Shown here one piece after another: positions 21,781-32,790 of a stretch of DNA of 64,000 nucleotides; position 1 is the first letter of the stretch, and each line of letters begins with the position of its first letter. Made by a program: the position numbers and the translations under genes. Source of the stretch: Mytilus galloprovincialis (taxonomy: Eukaryota; Mollusca; Bivalvia; Mytilida; Mytilidae); assembly GCF_965363235.1 (NCBI RefSeq), contig NC_134842.1, forward strand, positions 31,496,958 to 31,560,957, read 5' to 3'. A model generated the notes under the pieces. It was not told the origin of the DNA, made no database searches, and saw nothing but the letters and a program-made list of their open reading frames with translations.

Positions 21781-22855
21781 GGGTTCCGCGGAACCCAGTG
21801 TCTCGCCTACTTTTGCTGTTAATCACACACTCATCAAAAATGATGAAAAAAATCAATAAAATTATTCCTCTCGATACTATCTTTTGATTGTGAGAAGCTT
21901 CTGTCCAAGTTTGGTAAAAACCCAGGCTAGTTTAAGAATCTTAAAAATGTTTTAAATACTTTAACTGCAGACTGTATGTAATGTTAACTGGAAGAAAAAC
22001 TAAGTCCATTTATAAGTAAACTACGGGAAAAATGGAATTTTATTTTTACAAAATTTACTTCTGGATACTATCTCCTGATCATAAACAAGCTTCTGGCCAA
22101 GTTTCTTACAATTCCAGGATAGTTTAAGAAAGTTATTAAAATTTTAAAAACTTTAACCACAGAGTGAATGTAATGTTTCCTGGCAGAAAAAACTAAGTCC
22201 ATTTATAAGTAAAATACGGAAAAAATGGAATTTTATTTTTACAAAATTTACTCTGGATACTATCTCCTGATCATAACTGATCATAAACATTTCTGTCCAA
22301 GTTTTGTACATTTCCAGGATAGTTTAAGAAAGTTATTAAAATTTTAAAAACTTTAACCACAGAGTGAATGTAATGTTTCCTGGCAGAAAAAACTAAGTCC
22401 ATTTATAAGTAAAATACGGAAAAAAATGGAATTTTATTTTTACAAAATTTACTTCTGGATACTATCTCCTGATCATAAACAAGCTTCTGGCCAAGTTTTG
22501 TACATTTCCAGGATAGTTTAAGAAAGTTATTAAAATTTTAAAAACTTTAACCACAGAGTGAATGTAATGTTTCCTGGCAGAAAAAACTAAGTCCATTTAT
22601 AAGTAAAATACGGAAAAAATGGAATTTCGTTTTTACAAAATTTACTTCTGGATACTATCTTATGAACATAAACAAGCTTCTGTCCAAGTTTCGTACAATT
22701 CAAGGATAGTTTAAGAAAGTTATTAGAATTTCAAAAACTTTAACCACAGAGTGAATATTTGTGGACGCCGCCGACGACGACGCCGACGCAGACGGAATGT
22801 AGGATCGCTATGTCTCGCTTTTTCGACTAAAGTCGAAGGCTCGACAAAAAGTAAT
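21781..22855 (+). mobile_element. Pearl-like element with a tandem core of about 195 bp
   Basis: Opens with the perfect 16-bp palindrome GGGTTCCGCGGAACCC (21781-21796) followed by AGTGTCTCGCCT. The core is four to five units of 190-200 bp keyed on TTTAACCACAGAGTGAATGT near 21959, 22150, 22350, 22549 and 22739. It then runs into GGACGCCGCCGACGACGACG, GGATCGCTATGTCTCGC and the hairpin TTCGACTAAAGTCGAA with CTCGACAAAAAG. The layout mirrors the element at 17159-18240. The arginine-rich ORFs near 22723-22951 are readings of the GCCGACG tract. Confidence 0.7.
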
Positions 22856-23045
22856 GCATCTGAGACTAAATTATCAATCATTACACACCCAACATCCAAT
22901 GGCACGGTAAACAACATCTCCGTAAAAATGAGGATGTGCTATCCCGTTTGAAATAAATTTTTAGGTAGAACCAAACTTCAAAACCAAATCTAGAATTTAG
23001 TAAAGATTTTAAGTGATTTGTGGTAACTAAATCCCTGACTTAATA

Positions 23046-23195
23046 TTATTTACCAGTAATACATAGATTTCGTTCATTAAAATCCAAAACGTTACAACAG
23101 ACACGGGCATAGCGGAGGTGTTGTGATATACAAACACTGTAAGATAGTGCCAAAGGAACATCCCCATCCAAAAAAGGAAAATTAACAATAAGGAA
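23046..23195 (-). pseudogene. Reverse-transcriptase fragment
   Basis: On the minus strand about 50 codons read NFPFLDGDVP, then SVCISQHLRYARVC and DFNERNLCIT. This matches the conserved region just downstream of the catalytic site in a multicopy mussel reverse transcriptase, the same family as the halves at 49594 and 52819. Nothing of the catalytic core is present, and the reading stops at 23046. It is a short decayed remnant. The lineage (Penelope-like or other) was not resolved. Confidence 0.6.
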
Positions 23196-23593
23196 CGAAG
23201 TATGGAAAGCAAAACAAATACTTTTAAAATTATCAGTACACATGAGCATATAAATATCGAAAATAGATCAATACTTTTTGCTTGGGTTTGAATGACTTTT
23301 AAATAAAACGACCATTAACTCATTAAAATCAACAAAGCACTAAAATGACCTTTAATATTAAACTTTTTGGGGCAATTTTATCAAGTGAGATGTAAATGTT
23401 TCTGCACTTAACTTTTAAATTCAACTTATTTTTTTTCATGTTAAAAATTCAATATCCTTATAAATGCATCAATATCCCATATTCCATTTACTTTTAGGAC
23501 AAATATCCCGTATCCCTAAAATTAAAATGGCAAATATCCCGTATCCCAATATACCCTATACAAGCCTCCTCCTTCATTTCCAAGAAGCTGAGT

Positions 23594-23722
23594 ATGCGGT
23601 ATGGGCTTTGCTCTTTGTTGAAGGCTGTACGGTGACCTATAGTTGTTAATTTCTGTGTCATATTGGTCATGTTGGTCTCTTGTGGAGAGTTGTCTCAACA
23701 TGGCAATCATACCACATCTTTT
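23594..23722 (-). repeat. Dispersed GATGTGGTATGATTGCC family, minus copy
   Basis: GGCAATCATACCACATCTTT at the right end and GGCTGTACGGTGACCTATAG inside identify a short, 3'-truncated copy in minus orientation, ending next to GTTGTTGTTGT. Confidence 0.7.
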
Positions 23723-25702
23723 GTTGTTGTTGTAATAAATGAATTTTGTAAAAGATTTAATGACTGGAGAATTTCAGAAAAGGTATCAAAAGTTCACATG
23801 AATAATTTTAGCTCTTATCTGTATTTTTAATTATGAACATTCATTACTATATAAATAAAGTGTATTTACTTTCAATTCCAAGTTTACTAATCGATCCATG
23901 GTGGTCAATTGATATAGTATACAGACCCTCATTCATTTAATAAACCGTCTGTGACCGCCGTGGATAGTAAACTTGAAAATGATAGCAGATAGAATTAAAA
24001 TGCACTTTATTCGTAGTATATGTATGTATACAGAAAAAACGCAAACCGGAAGTCTAATCCGACTTAAAATTTCGTCCAATGACGGGACAATATCCGGATG
24101 CCTTTTTTTCTCGTTTTTCTCCCAAAATAACTCAATCTGAATAATCATATAAATGGATGACAAATGCGACTATGCATGTTACCTATAGAACACAGAGGCA
24201 TCGTGATTAATATATCGTGGAAGGAAGAGAAGCGACACACAAAATGAGGTCTTCTCGTTTAATAGTATAGATTATTGACAATATTCTAGTAGATCATTGC
24301 GGATGAAATGTTGAACTTTCAAATTAATGGTAGTAAACGCAACTGTTCAAATGAAATTACGATGCATATTTCATACATTCATAAGCATCGGTGTTTTTCG
24401 CTAAACTCCCGATCTTGCATGAGTTAACTTATCATTTCGTCTCCTATTGCAGGCAAATTTAACCTTTCATCCTCCTCCTGCATTGTGTCAACAATTATTT
24501 TTATAGTTTTACACACTTTGGAAAAATAGTTTGTGACAGATGTCAGACCACGATAAGCATAAGCAACAAAAATATCTGCAATAGTTGATGAAAAAAAAGA
24601 TATAAATTTCATGCGTCCGAAGCGTTTTTTTTAATTTATCTTCATGCATCATTTACGTCAGCGACGAGTATTTGAAATATAAGGATGTCAAAGAAATGAA
24701 TGAGTTGATGAGCTATATTACGAAAAGGACTGTGACGAAAATAGTCGATTGTAACATTGATTGATTGAGGTGAAACCTTAGGTATCTTTATAATTCTAAA
24801 AAGTATTAATGGACAATTGATTGGAATTGTAAGGGTTTGCAAAATCAAAACATTGTCATAATTCTTGCGTCCTCAGTTTCATACTGATGCTTGAGGACGG
24901 TCGACATTGTCTTCGATTTTTTGGGGGTATAATATTTTTTTTAGTACCAAAAAATCTTAGATAAATTTTAATATTCTCCAGAAACAATTGATTGATAAGC
25001 ACTGTTTCTTTCTATATTGTGTTGGACAGATAAGTAATCAAGGATAAAATCTATTTTTTATGATCAAATTTTTATTCTCTCCGATTTCAGATATCTTTCG
25101 TGCCCGTACTGTCTCTGAACGTTCATCTCCACATTACTAGTACCTCAGATCACAAGGAAAATATGATCAAATATATCTCATGTCATCTTTACTTTTGTAT
25201 ATTATCTAAGCTTTCCAACTTATTTTGAAAAAAATGAAATACTTGGTGTTTTTTTTTCCTCCAAGTTTGATTTTAATTCTAATTGATACATGATATCATT
25301 TAAGCAGTACAGCGACAGAATAAAAAGGGGGTTACATGGAGTAGTGTCGTCATACGAGTGTTATTGATACAGGCAAGACAATACATCTTGTCAAAATCTT
25401 ATCGTACTATACAGAAGTTTTCAAATGCAGGAACTGAACATAAGAATTTTACAGAAAAGTTCATATATTTCTCACTGACTAGAGCGAAAAATGGCTAAAG
25501 AATTACAGAGTTCAGAAATGTAGATTCCCTCACTTAAAACAGACCGTAATATATATATACAGTGTATCATTGTAACGGGTAGTTTTGTTTAATCTATTTT
25601 ACTGTGTCTTTTCGAAAAGAATGTTGTACAAGGTTTTGTTAATAATATATATAATGCCCTTTAGGCCGACGTCGTAATTTCATTTTAATAATGAAAGAAA
25701 GT
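23723..25702. other. Non-coding stretch of about 2 kb
   Basis: No gene recognised. Minus-strand ORFs at 23933-24163, 24424-24612 and 24642-24848 have no domain I know and no convincing splice sites, so they were not called. A short hairpin CGTCCTCAG/CTTGAGGACG lies near 24870-24900. Confidence 0.45.
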
Positions 25703-26098
25703 ACACTACAGCTCAGGTGGATTTTGCTTTGTCCACCCGTTCACAGTGGGAGTGGGCGCCGCGTGGTCAAACTTTCTAGCTTGCCCCCTCTGCCCTACCA
25801 TAGGAGTGGGCATGCAATTTCTTTTGTTTAATCAAAAGACTGGCAAGTACAGTCAATTAAAAAAAACCAGATAATATGAAAAAGAAGATGTGGTATTATT
25901 GCCAATGAGACAACTGACCAAAATGACACAGACATTAACAACTATAGGTCACCGTACGGCCTTCAACAATAAGCACAGCTATAAAAGGCCCTGATGAAAT
26001 ATTTGTAATCACTATTTTTACAAAAATGAGATTATAGCTAGGGTAGGCTGCCAACGGTGGGCCGGTGGAAAAAGCAAAATCCGACCGGGCTGTGGTGT
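25703..26098. mobile_element. Inverted-repeat element of about 400 bp with a nested dispersed repeat
   Basis: ACACTACAGCTCAGGTGG and ATTTTGCTTTGTCCACC (25703-25738) are mirrored by GGTGGAAAAAGCAAAATCC and CCGGGCTGTGGTGT (26061-26098). The arms are about 40 bp. Between them is a short GATGTGGTATTATTGCC copy (25887-25995). No ORF. Probably a miniature DNA transposon later hit by the dispersed repeat. Confidence 0.55.
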
Positions 26099-26429
26099 AA
26101 TTAAAAGCTTCCCTCCTTGTTCAATACGAAAACACTCATAAGGAAGAGCAATTTGTATGGCTACTTGCAGTTGTTAAATCTTGTTGAATTCGATATCAAA
26201 TTTATATTATTCATAGAAGTTTCATATCTTGAATATTGATAACGGGTTTACATTATTTACTTGCTATACAAACGTCCGTTTTTTTCTTCTGCTTCTAGAT
26301 TTAAGAAATAAACAACTCTGTTACACTCAAACAATTGATTATTAAAATTGGTACATGGTGTCTTCGTATGTCTTCTGATAACAATATATTATTGATATTT
26401 AAGTGAAATATCCACCATCCGTTATTATG

Positions 26430-27262
26430 ATATTATTACGTAAGTATTTCTGTATTGGCCTTGTTATTGGTCCGAGGCTTGCTGTATTGGCATGAGGCGA
26501 AGCCGAAGGCCAATACAGCTGGCCGAGGACCAATAACACGGCCAATACAGAAATACACGTAATAATATCTTTATTAATTAACTACAGTGTTACAATATTT
26601 TTTTAATTTCATTTCAAAAGAGATAAATATTTTTACCTTGAAGTGGAACTATCCAAATCTCAGTTTGTTTCTTTTTATTAGATGCAATACATAATGATCT
26701 CGTGCTGTTTCCAGGTGTCTTCAGCATTTTCTCATCAGATGAATTTTTCTACCCTTTTCAGTCACTATAAAGTGTTACAACTTAAATTTAGACGCAACAC
26801 ATAAATAGTAATTGGAAAGGTACTGCCATTGCATGTGTTATGCAGAAACTAATTTAAAATCGATGTGATATTATGAGGTGGTCAAGAAATGAACTTTGTG
26901 ATAATCAACTTGTTCCCCAAACCTGAAATAGTTCTATCGTCTGCTTTCAAAGTACTTTTTAAATTGATGTGACCGTCTTTCGCCTGAAATGTTTTCAGCA
27001 TGTTTAAGATAACTAAATGACAACTGCGTCTTCAAAACAACTGTTTACTTTCAGTTTGTGTTTATCGTGTCTTTCGATGTAAAATCTAGAGACGTTCCGA
27101 AATCCTGCACTTGTGTCAACTCGGCCAATATAGAATAACTCGGCCAATACAGGAAAAAATCTGTATTGGCCGAGTTATTCTGTATTGGCCCAGTTTACAC
27201 ATTATATTGCATTGGCAGTTTTCATCATATTAAGTCCAATAACAGTGTAGTTAGTTAATAAA
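26430..27262. mobile_element. Palindrome-rich element with TGTATTGGCC hairpins
   Basis: 26430-26568 is a hairpin with arms ATATTATTACG...TTTCTGTATTGGCC and complement. It abuts TTTATTAATTAACTACAGTG (26570-26592), whose inverted copy ends the segment at 27240-27262. A second hairpin with 30-bp arms and an 8-bp loop lies at 27123-27190 (GGCCGAGTTATTCTGTATTG on one arm). The words TGTATTGGCC and GGCCAATACA occur about ten times in total. No ORF. Confidence 0.6.
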
Positions 27263-30052
27263 AATATCTAATATGTTTATTTGGCATGCCATACTCGATA
27301 AAAAGTGCGGACGTGATAGAAAGCACCCTTTACCAAAACGTCAACGGAGATTACATTCCACGGAGGTTACATTTCGACGTACGATTTCGTCATTTATGAA
27401 CCATAATATGAGTATCTGAAGATAAAAGTTGTTCTAAAATTAAATGTTGACACCGTTATCGATCTGTTGGATGTGGAGTTTATTTACAAAATTGGTGTTT
27501 GTTAAGATTTGACAATTCCACGGAGATTACATGCTTAACAATCTCTGCAGTTTTCAACTTTGTTTAGTTTTTCAGACTGATGTAATTTAAAATAAATGAC
27601 CTTTGTTATAAATAAAACTATTTATGGTAACCTTATGATCAAATTTTACTTATATCACACTCTGTGTTGTACTAAATATTTTGTCCTGCTTGGTCTTTTA
27701 TCCATCTACGGAAATTTCAGGTTTAGGAAGAAAATATTATGGACGGCCGGTACGATCACTATCGTTGTGAAAACCATACTAAACTTTATATAAATCAAAA
27801 ATATAGATAATAAAGAAATCTAAAAATTCTCAGATATAAGTATAACAAGCTACGGGTATATTACTCGAAGTCGTTAGGTTTGCTTTCTAACGGTGGGACA
27901 AAATAACGTCATAAAATGGGCTCTTTAACGGAGAACCAGTGTAATACCATAATACGTGTACGTCCCGTAAACGGGCGTATAAAAATTTAACACGTACTAT
28001 ACATTTGGCTTTAAAAGTCTCCATCAAGAGAAATATTCAACACACACACACATGTATTTATGTAGAGTTACATGTCTCACAGAGTACTGCTTAACTGTAA
28101 CCAACGCATTAATGGTCCGTCTGGTGAAGGAATATTGCACTCATATAGACAAAGTTTTGTGCTTATGATCATGTAATATTCGCCACTGAAAAATTTGCAA
28201 AATTCATGAAAACAATGGGAAAAAAAACTAGTAATGCTAGTTCAGATCACACAATGTGATCACTTGCCTGTCGACAGTGATACAGTCAGATTGTCGGATT
28301 CCGACCATGACTGAAAAGGACAACTAGTGTTTTAATACAAAGGTAGCTGACTAACCTCTCATTCTTTGGTTCTTTGAAAAAACAAGCCAATATGATATAG
28401 CAGAGAGTGCTTTTTTTTAAAGTGCCGAGTCTGTGGATTTTTAATCACGGCATATCAGGTTTTATCTTCCCGGTGCGAATATACAAGTTAGTGAATTTGT
28501 TCTGTTTGTAGCCTAAATGGAACGTGTAACTTTCAGTCCGGATACCATCAGTCTTCCGAAGTAGAAGATTCTTTATCTGCAAGCCGTAAATTATTTCTTT
28601 AATACGGCATGAGGCAGACAATCGTTTTCCCTATACAACGAATGCAATTAAAAAATGTAGATGACTTCAACTTTGACAATTACTTTATAATAAACTGTTA
28701 CTGTATTTAATGTTTAACATTTCGATAGATTGATAAAAATATCAATGAATAATCGAAATACCCTGGAAAAATGTTATTATATTTTGTAGTGAAAAGGTTT
28801 AGTTCAACCCAATAGTTCCAAGCATTGCAAGAAATGCTCCTATGCTAACAACGTCGTTCTATAACGTTAGTTATAATAGTTCCCGCCAAAAATCGATAAT
28901 AAGATTGTTTCCGTTTTAGCGGATTTAAAACATCGGTGACCCCCCATTTTTATTTATGGTTTTAAAATCTCCCCTGAAGCTGCAACTTATGCAGAAGTTT
29001 GAAGGAAAAAACATTAGTAGATTTTTTTTTATTTCAAGAAAAATCTATAATAAATCGAAATTAAAAACGGCGGGAAATGTTCAAAGGCCTTGAAAAATAA
29101 GGAAACTGAGAAAAATAAATGTGTATAAGGTAAAAATTACAATTGACTGTTTTTAGTTTTATCAGTAAAACATCGTTTTTCAATAATTTTGCCTTCAATT
29201 AGCAACTTAGAGCGCTATTTCTATATTTCGGATTAACGCGATTCTTCACTTTTTGATGACGTCATATCTCGAAAATAACATCGGTGACCCCAATTTTTTT
29301 TTTCGCCTAAAATATTGTAAAAAGTATGATCTGTCTACATGCAAAATTTCAAAGATTTATTATTAGTAGTATAAATAGTGTGATTTCCCTTTAAGAGGGT
29401 TTTCAGCCCCCCCCCCCCCCTTTTTGGTTGCCTGATTATATATGGAATCACTGAAGCATGACTGGAGCGAGCCCCTCTTAGGCAGACAGTGGGCCCCAAC
29501 TTATAAACATTTCTGGATCCTCCACTGTGTTGTATTGATCACCAGGCATAGCGGTGGAAACATTTTTTCACCTTATTAATTTATTCACAATAAGTTAGCA
29601 TACCACTGAAACACCTGGGTCAAAATTCATTAAAAAGTAAGAAGATGTGGTATAATTGTTAATGAGACAACTCTCTACCAGAGACCAAATGACATAGTAG
29701 TCATAGGTCATCGTATGGTATTTGGCATATAACAGAAATTAAGTTCGCGTCATAATGAATTCTAGGTAAACTACTGTAAACCAAAACTTTTACCCAATAA
29801 CTTACTGATTACACGCATAATGAACATGTGTACTAAGTTCCAAGTGGGTGAGATAACATTTGGTATATACACATACTAACTAAAGTCTTAACCCCGATAA
29901 TCCTAAATAAAGTCTGAACTTCGATATAACACGGCATAATTTACAGACGCCACATATCGAAAAACACTATGGTTCCTTCCTATCGTAAACGGGGTACCCG
30001 ATTTGATTTATTGTCTTTATTTAGAGTTTGAACAGTTGATTATTTTTTGCAG
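27263..30052. other. Non-coding region upstream of the histidine-rich gene
   Basis: No upstream exon of the gene at 30053 could be identified here, although one is expected. 27880-27990 carries the hairpin CGTCCCGTAAACGGGCG and a reverse copy of the repeat tail at 16950. CATCGGTGACCCC occurs twice (28932 and 29279). C14 lies at 29407-29420. A dispersed repeat copy starts at 29644. The ORF at 27596-27793 has no recognised domain. Confidence 0.45.
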
Positions 30053-32074
30053 ATAAGTGGAAGACACGAAATTGAAAAAATCAACGATATGGAGAAGGAA
30101 TTTTCTTCTACAAATTCGGAAGGTCCTCTGGACGGCCCGCATGCGTCAAACAAGATTAGTGTCAATCATAAGCCAGGAAATACTAAAACATATACCAAAG
30201 AGAAATATACGCCAAAAAAGAAACATTCACCGATATACCATCCAAATGTTCAAAAGGTGCCAGCTAAACTAAAGCATCTTTCAACTGATTCCCATCTTTC
30301 GAGAAAGGAAGCTTTTCAGTTGGAGAAAGAAGAAGAAAACGAAGTGGAAGAAAACCCAAGAGATACCCACCAAAAAGCACATTCTGAAGAGACGAAAAAT
30401 GAAAAAGCTACACATTCAAAAGAGAAAATTCATACAAAGGAGGCACATCTAAAGGAGAAACACCATGCTAAGAAGACACATCCAAAAACGACACACAATG
30501 TGAATGAGTTGCATCTAAATGAGACACATCATGTAAAGGAAGTACATCCGAAAAAGACACTCAATGATGATGAAATAGAAACACATCTTAGGGAAATACA
30601 CAATTTAAAGAAATCACAAGCAAAAGATTTACACAATGTAAAAGCACAGCATACAAAAGAGAAACACGACGTTAAAGAATCACATTCACACGATGTGGAA
30701 ACAGCACAGCCAAAAGAGAAACATGATGTAAAAGAAGCACATCCACACGATGTAAAAGTAGCACATCCAAAGGAGAAACATGATGTAAAAGAAGCACATT
30801 CACACCATGTTAAAGCAGCGCACCCAAAGGAGAAACATGGTGTAAAAGAAGCACATTCACTCCATGTAAAAGAAGCACATTCACACAATGTTAAAGCAGC
30901 ACATCCAAAGGAGAAACATGATGTAAAAGAAGCACATTCACACCATGTTAAAGTATCACAGCCAAAGGAGAACCATGATGTAAAAGAGGCACATCCACAC
31001 GATGTAAAAGAAGCACATTCACACCATGTTAAAGTAACACATTCAAAAGAGAAGCATGATGTGAAAGAAGCACATTCACACCATGTTAAAGTATCACAGC
31101 CAAAGGAGAACCATGATGTAAAAGAGGCACATCCACACGATGTAAAAGAAGCACATTCACACCATGTTAAAGTAGCACATTCAAAAGAGAAGCATGACAT
31201 AAAAGAAGCACCTTCACACCATGTCAAATCAACACATCCAAAGGAGAAACATGCTGTAAAAGAAGCACATTCAAACCATGTAAATGCAGTACACCCAAAA
31301 GAGAAGCATGGTGTAAAAGAAACACATTCACACGATGTTAAAGTAGTACAGCCAAAGGAGAAACATAATATAATAGCAGCACATCCACCCGATGTAAAAG
31401 AAGCACACCCACACAATGTAAAAGAAGCACATTCACACCATGTTAAATCAACACATCCAAAGGAGAAACATGCTGTAAAAGAAGCACATTCACACCATGT
31501 AAAAGCAGTACACCCAAAAGAGAAGCATGGTGTAAAAGAAACACATTCCCACGATGTTAAAGTAGTACAGCCAAAGGAGAAACATGATGTAATAGAAGCA
31601 CATCCACCCGATGTAAAAGAAGCACACCCACACGATGTAAAAGAAGCACATTCACACTATGTTAAAGTAGCACATCCAAAAGAGAAGCATGATATAAAAG
31701 AAGCACACTCACACATTGTTAAAGTATCACATCCAAAAGAGAAGCATGGTGTAAAAGAAGCACATTCACACGATGTGGAAACAGCACATCCAAAGGAGGA
31801 ACATAATGTAAAAGAAGCACATTCACTCCATGTAAAAGCAGTACACCCAAAAGAGAAGCATGGTGTAAAAGAAGCACATTCACACCATGTGGAAACAGCA
31901 CATCCAAAGAAGCCTGATGTAAAAGAAGCACATTCACTCCATGTAAAAGCAGTACATTCAAAAGAGAAAGATGATGTGAAGATACATGTAGCATATTCAA
32001 AGGAAATACACAAGGAAAATGATATAATGAAAACACCACCAACAGATGTAAATAGCGGAAAGGGAAACCAATAA
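30053..32074 (+). CDS. Histidine/lysine/glutamate-rich tandem-repeat protein
   Basis: An open exon follows a good acceptor (TTATTTTTTGCAG, 30040-30052) in phase 0; the first ATG is at 30089, giving 661 residues from there. Residues 1 to about 95 are unique, charged and lack hydrophobic segments. About 95-184 are irregular KExH / THxK repeats. About 184-630 form a tandem array with a 19-residue unit of the type HPKEKHDVKEAHSHHVKAA, often with an extra eight-residue KEAHPHDV block. Each unit has four to five His, many Lys and Glu, and usually one Pro. No Cys, Trp or membrane segment is present. Two higher-order duplications are visible, of 46 and 73 residues. No family is recognised. Metal or polyanion binding would be plausible from composition only. 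A signal peptide, if any, would be on an unfound upstream exon. Confidence 0.75.
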   Translation: MSGRHEIEKINDMEKEFSSTNSEGPLDGPHASNKISVNHKPGNTKTYTKEKYTPKKKHSPIYHPNVQKVPAKLKHLSTDSHLSRKEAFQLEKEEENEVEENPRDTHQKAHSEETKNEKATHSKEKIHTKEAHLKEKHHAKKTHPKTTHNVNELHLNETHHVKEVHPKKTLNDDEIETHLREIHNLKKSQAKDLHNVKAQHTKEKHDVKESHSHDVETAQPKEKHDVKEAHPHDVKVAHPKEKHDVKEAHSHHVKAAHPKEKHGVKEAHSLHVKEAHSHNVKAAHPKEKHDVKEAHSHHVKVSQPKENHDVKEAHPHDVKEAHSHHVKVTHSKEKHDVKEAHSHHVKVSQPKENHDVKEAHPHDVKEAHSHHVKVAHSKEKHDIKEAPSHHVKSTHPKEKHAVKEAHSNHVNAVHPKEKHGVKETHSHDVKVVQPKEKHNIIAAHPPDVKEAHPHNVKEAHSHHVKSTHPKEKHAVKEAHSHHVKAVHPKEKHGVKETHSHDVKVVQPKEKHDVIEAHPPDVKEAHPHDVKEAHSHYVKVAHPKEKHDIKEAHSHIVKVSHPKEKHGVKEAHSHDVETAHPKEEHNVKEAHSLHVKAVHPKEKHGVKEAHSHHVETAHPKKPDVKEAHSLHVKAVHSKEKDDVKIHVAYSKEIHKENDIMKTPPTDVNSGKGNQ

Positions 32075-32249
32075 AAAGAGGAAAGTAATACAATGGAAAC
32101 ACAACCAACAGAGGCAAATAATTGGAATGACAATAAACTAACAGGGGAAATTAAATGACGAAATACTACCAAAAGATGCAAATAATGAAAATGACAGACT
32201 ACGAACAGAGGACACGAATGAAACACAATCAATACAGAAAACTATGTAA

Positions 32250-32255
32250 AATAAA
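32250..32255 (+). terminator. Polyadenylation signal AATAAA for the histidine-rich gene
   Basis: AATAAA about 175 bp after the stop at 32074, in an AT-rich context; the first canonical hexamer downstream of the gene. Confidence 0.5.
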
Positions 32256-32339
32256 TTGTTATCACAGAGATATGTCTCGCGTTTTATTGTAATTTAGATT
32301 ATGCAAATGTTGAAATTAAAATAGCAGTACTTTAATATC

Positions 32340-32790
32340 TTACACAAGTTATGCAAATATTCAAAGTCAATGAACCATGACTGAGTTACATGGCTAAAGA
32401 ATCTCCATGTAAATGAGATGAGCCAATGCTAATACAACTGCACGCCAAATACCATTGTCTTATTATAAGTCGTTCCCAAACCTAATTACAAACATTAACT
32501 TGTAAACTATGTAAAAGTTTCAAAGTCAATGAACCACTAAGAGGGGGTGGGGGCTATAAATACCAAATATCATTGACTAAACATTAGCAGTTCATCTTAA
32601 ACTGATCTAATCATAACTTGAACTAATACATCATGTTATTGTAAACTAAGATAAGTTTCAAAGTCAATAGACCATGACTAAGGGGGCGGAGCCAAATTAT
32701 CTCCATGGAAATGAGATATACCAATGCTTATAAAACTTCATACCAAATATCATTGACCTACCACTTGTGAGAGTTTAAGACCACTTGATT
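32340..32790. repeat. Degenerate tandem repeat, three copies
   Basis: TTTCAAAGTCAATGAACCA-type segments recur near 32357, 32518 and 32652, followed in two cases by TCTCCATGTAAATGAGAT-like sequence and ATACCAAATATCATTGAC. Spacing is about 135-160 bp with internal deletions. No coding potential. Confidence 0.6.

Larger units (their letters stand above)
20006..23568. mobile_element. Composite 3.6-kb element bounded by GAGGCTTGT and ATATCCC arrays
   Basis: GAGGCTTGTTTAGGG at 20006 and its counterpart CCCTATACAAGCCTC ending at 23568 are in inverted orientation, and CTCCTT lies just outside each, possibly a target duplication. Inside each end is a short array of ATATCCCGTATCCC-like units (20026-20155 and 23470-23560). 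Between them are nested a foldback (20538-21013), a dispersed repeat (21227-21755), a pearl-like element (21781-22855) and a reverse-transcriptase fragment (23046-23195). The boundaries could also be two unrelated insertions of the same repeat. Confidence 0.45.

Noticed and set aside
22723..22951. Arginine-rich ORFs on both strands
   Set aside because: They are readings of the GCCGACGACGACG tract of the pearl-like element.
30529..31416. 295-codon minus-strand ORF rich in Cys, Ser and Phe (with further minus ORFs at 31657-32232 and 31719-32117)
   Set aside because: It is the antisense reading of the histidine-rich tandem array; a 57-bp unit free of stops in that frame stays open by repetition. 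There is no start, splice or domain evidence of its own.
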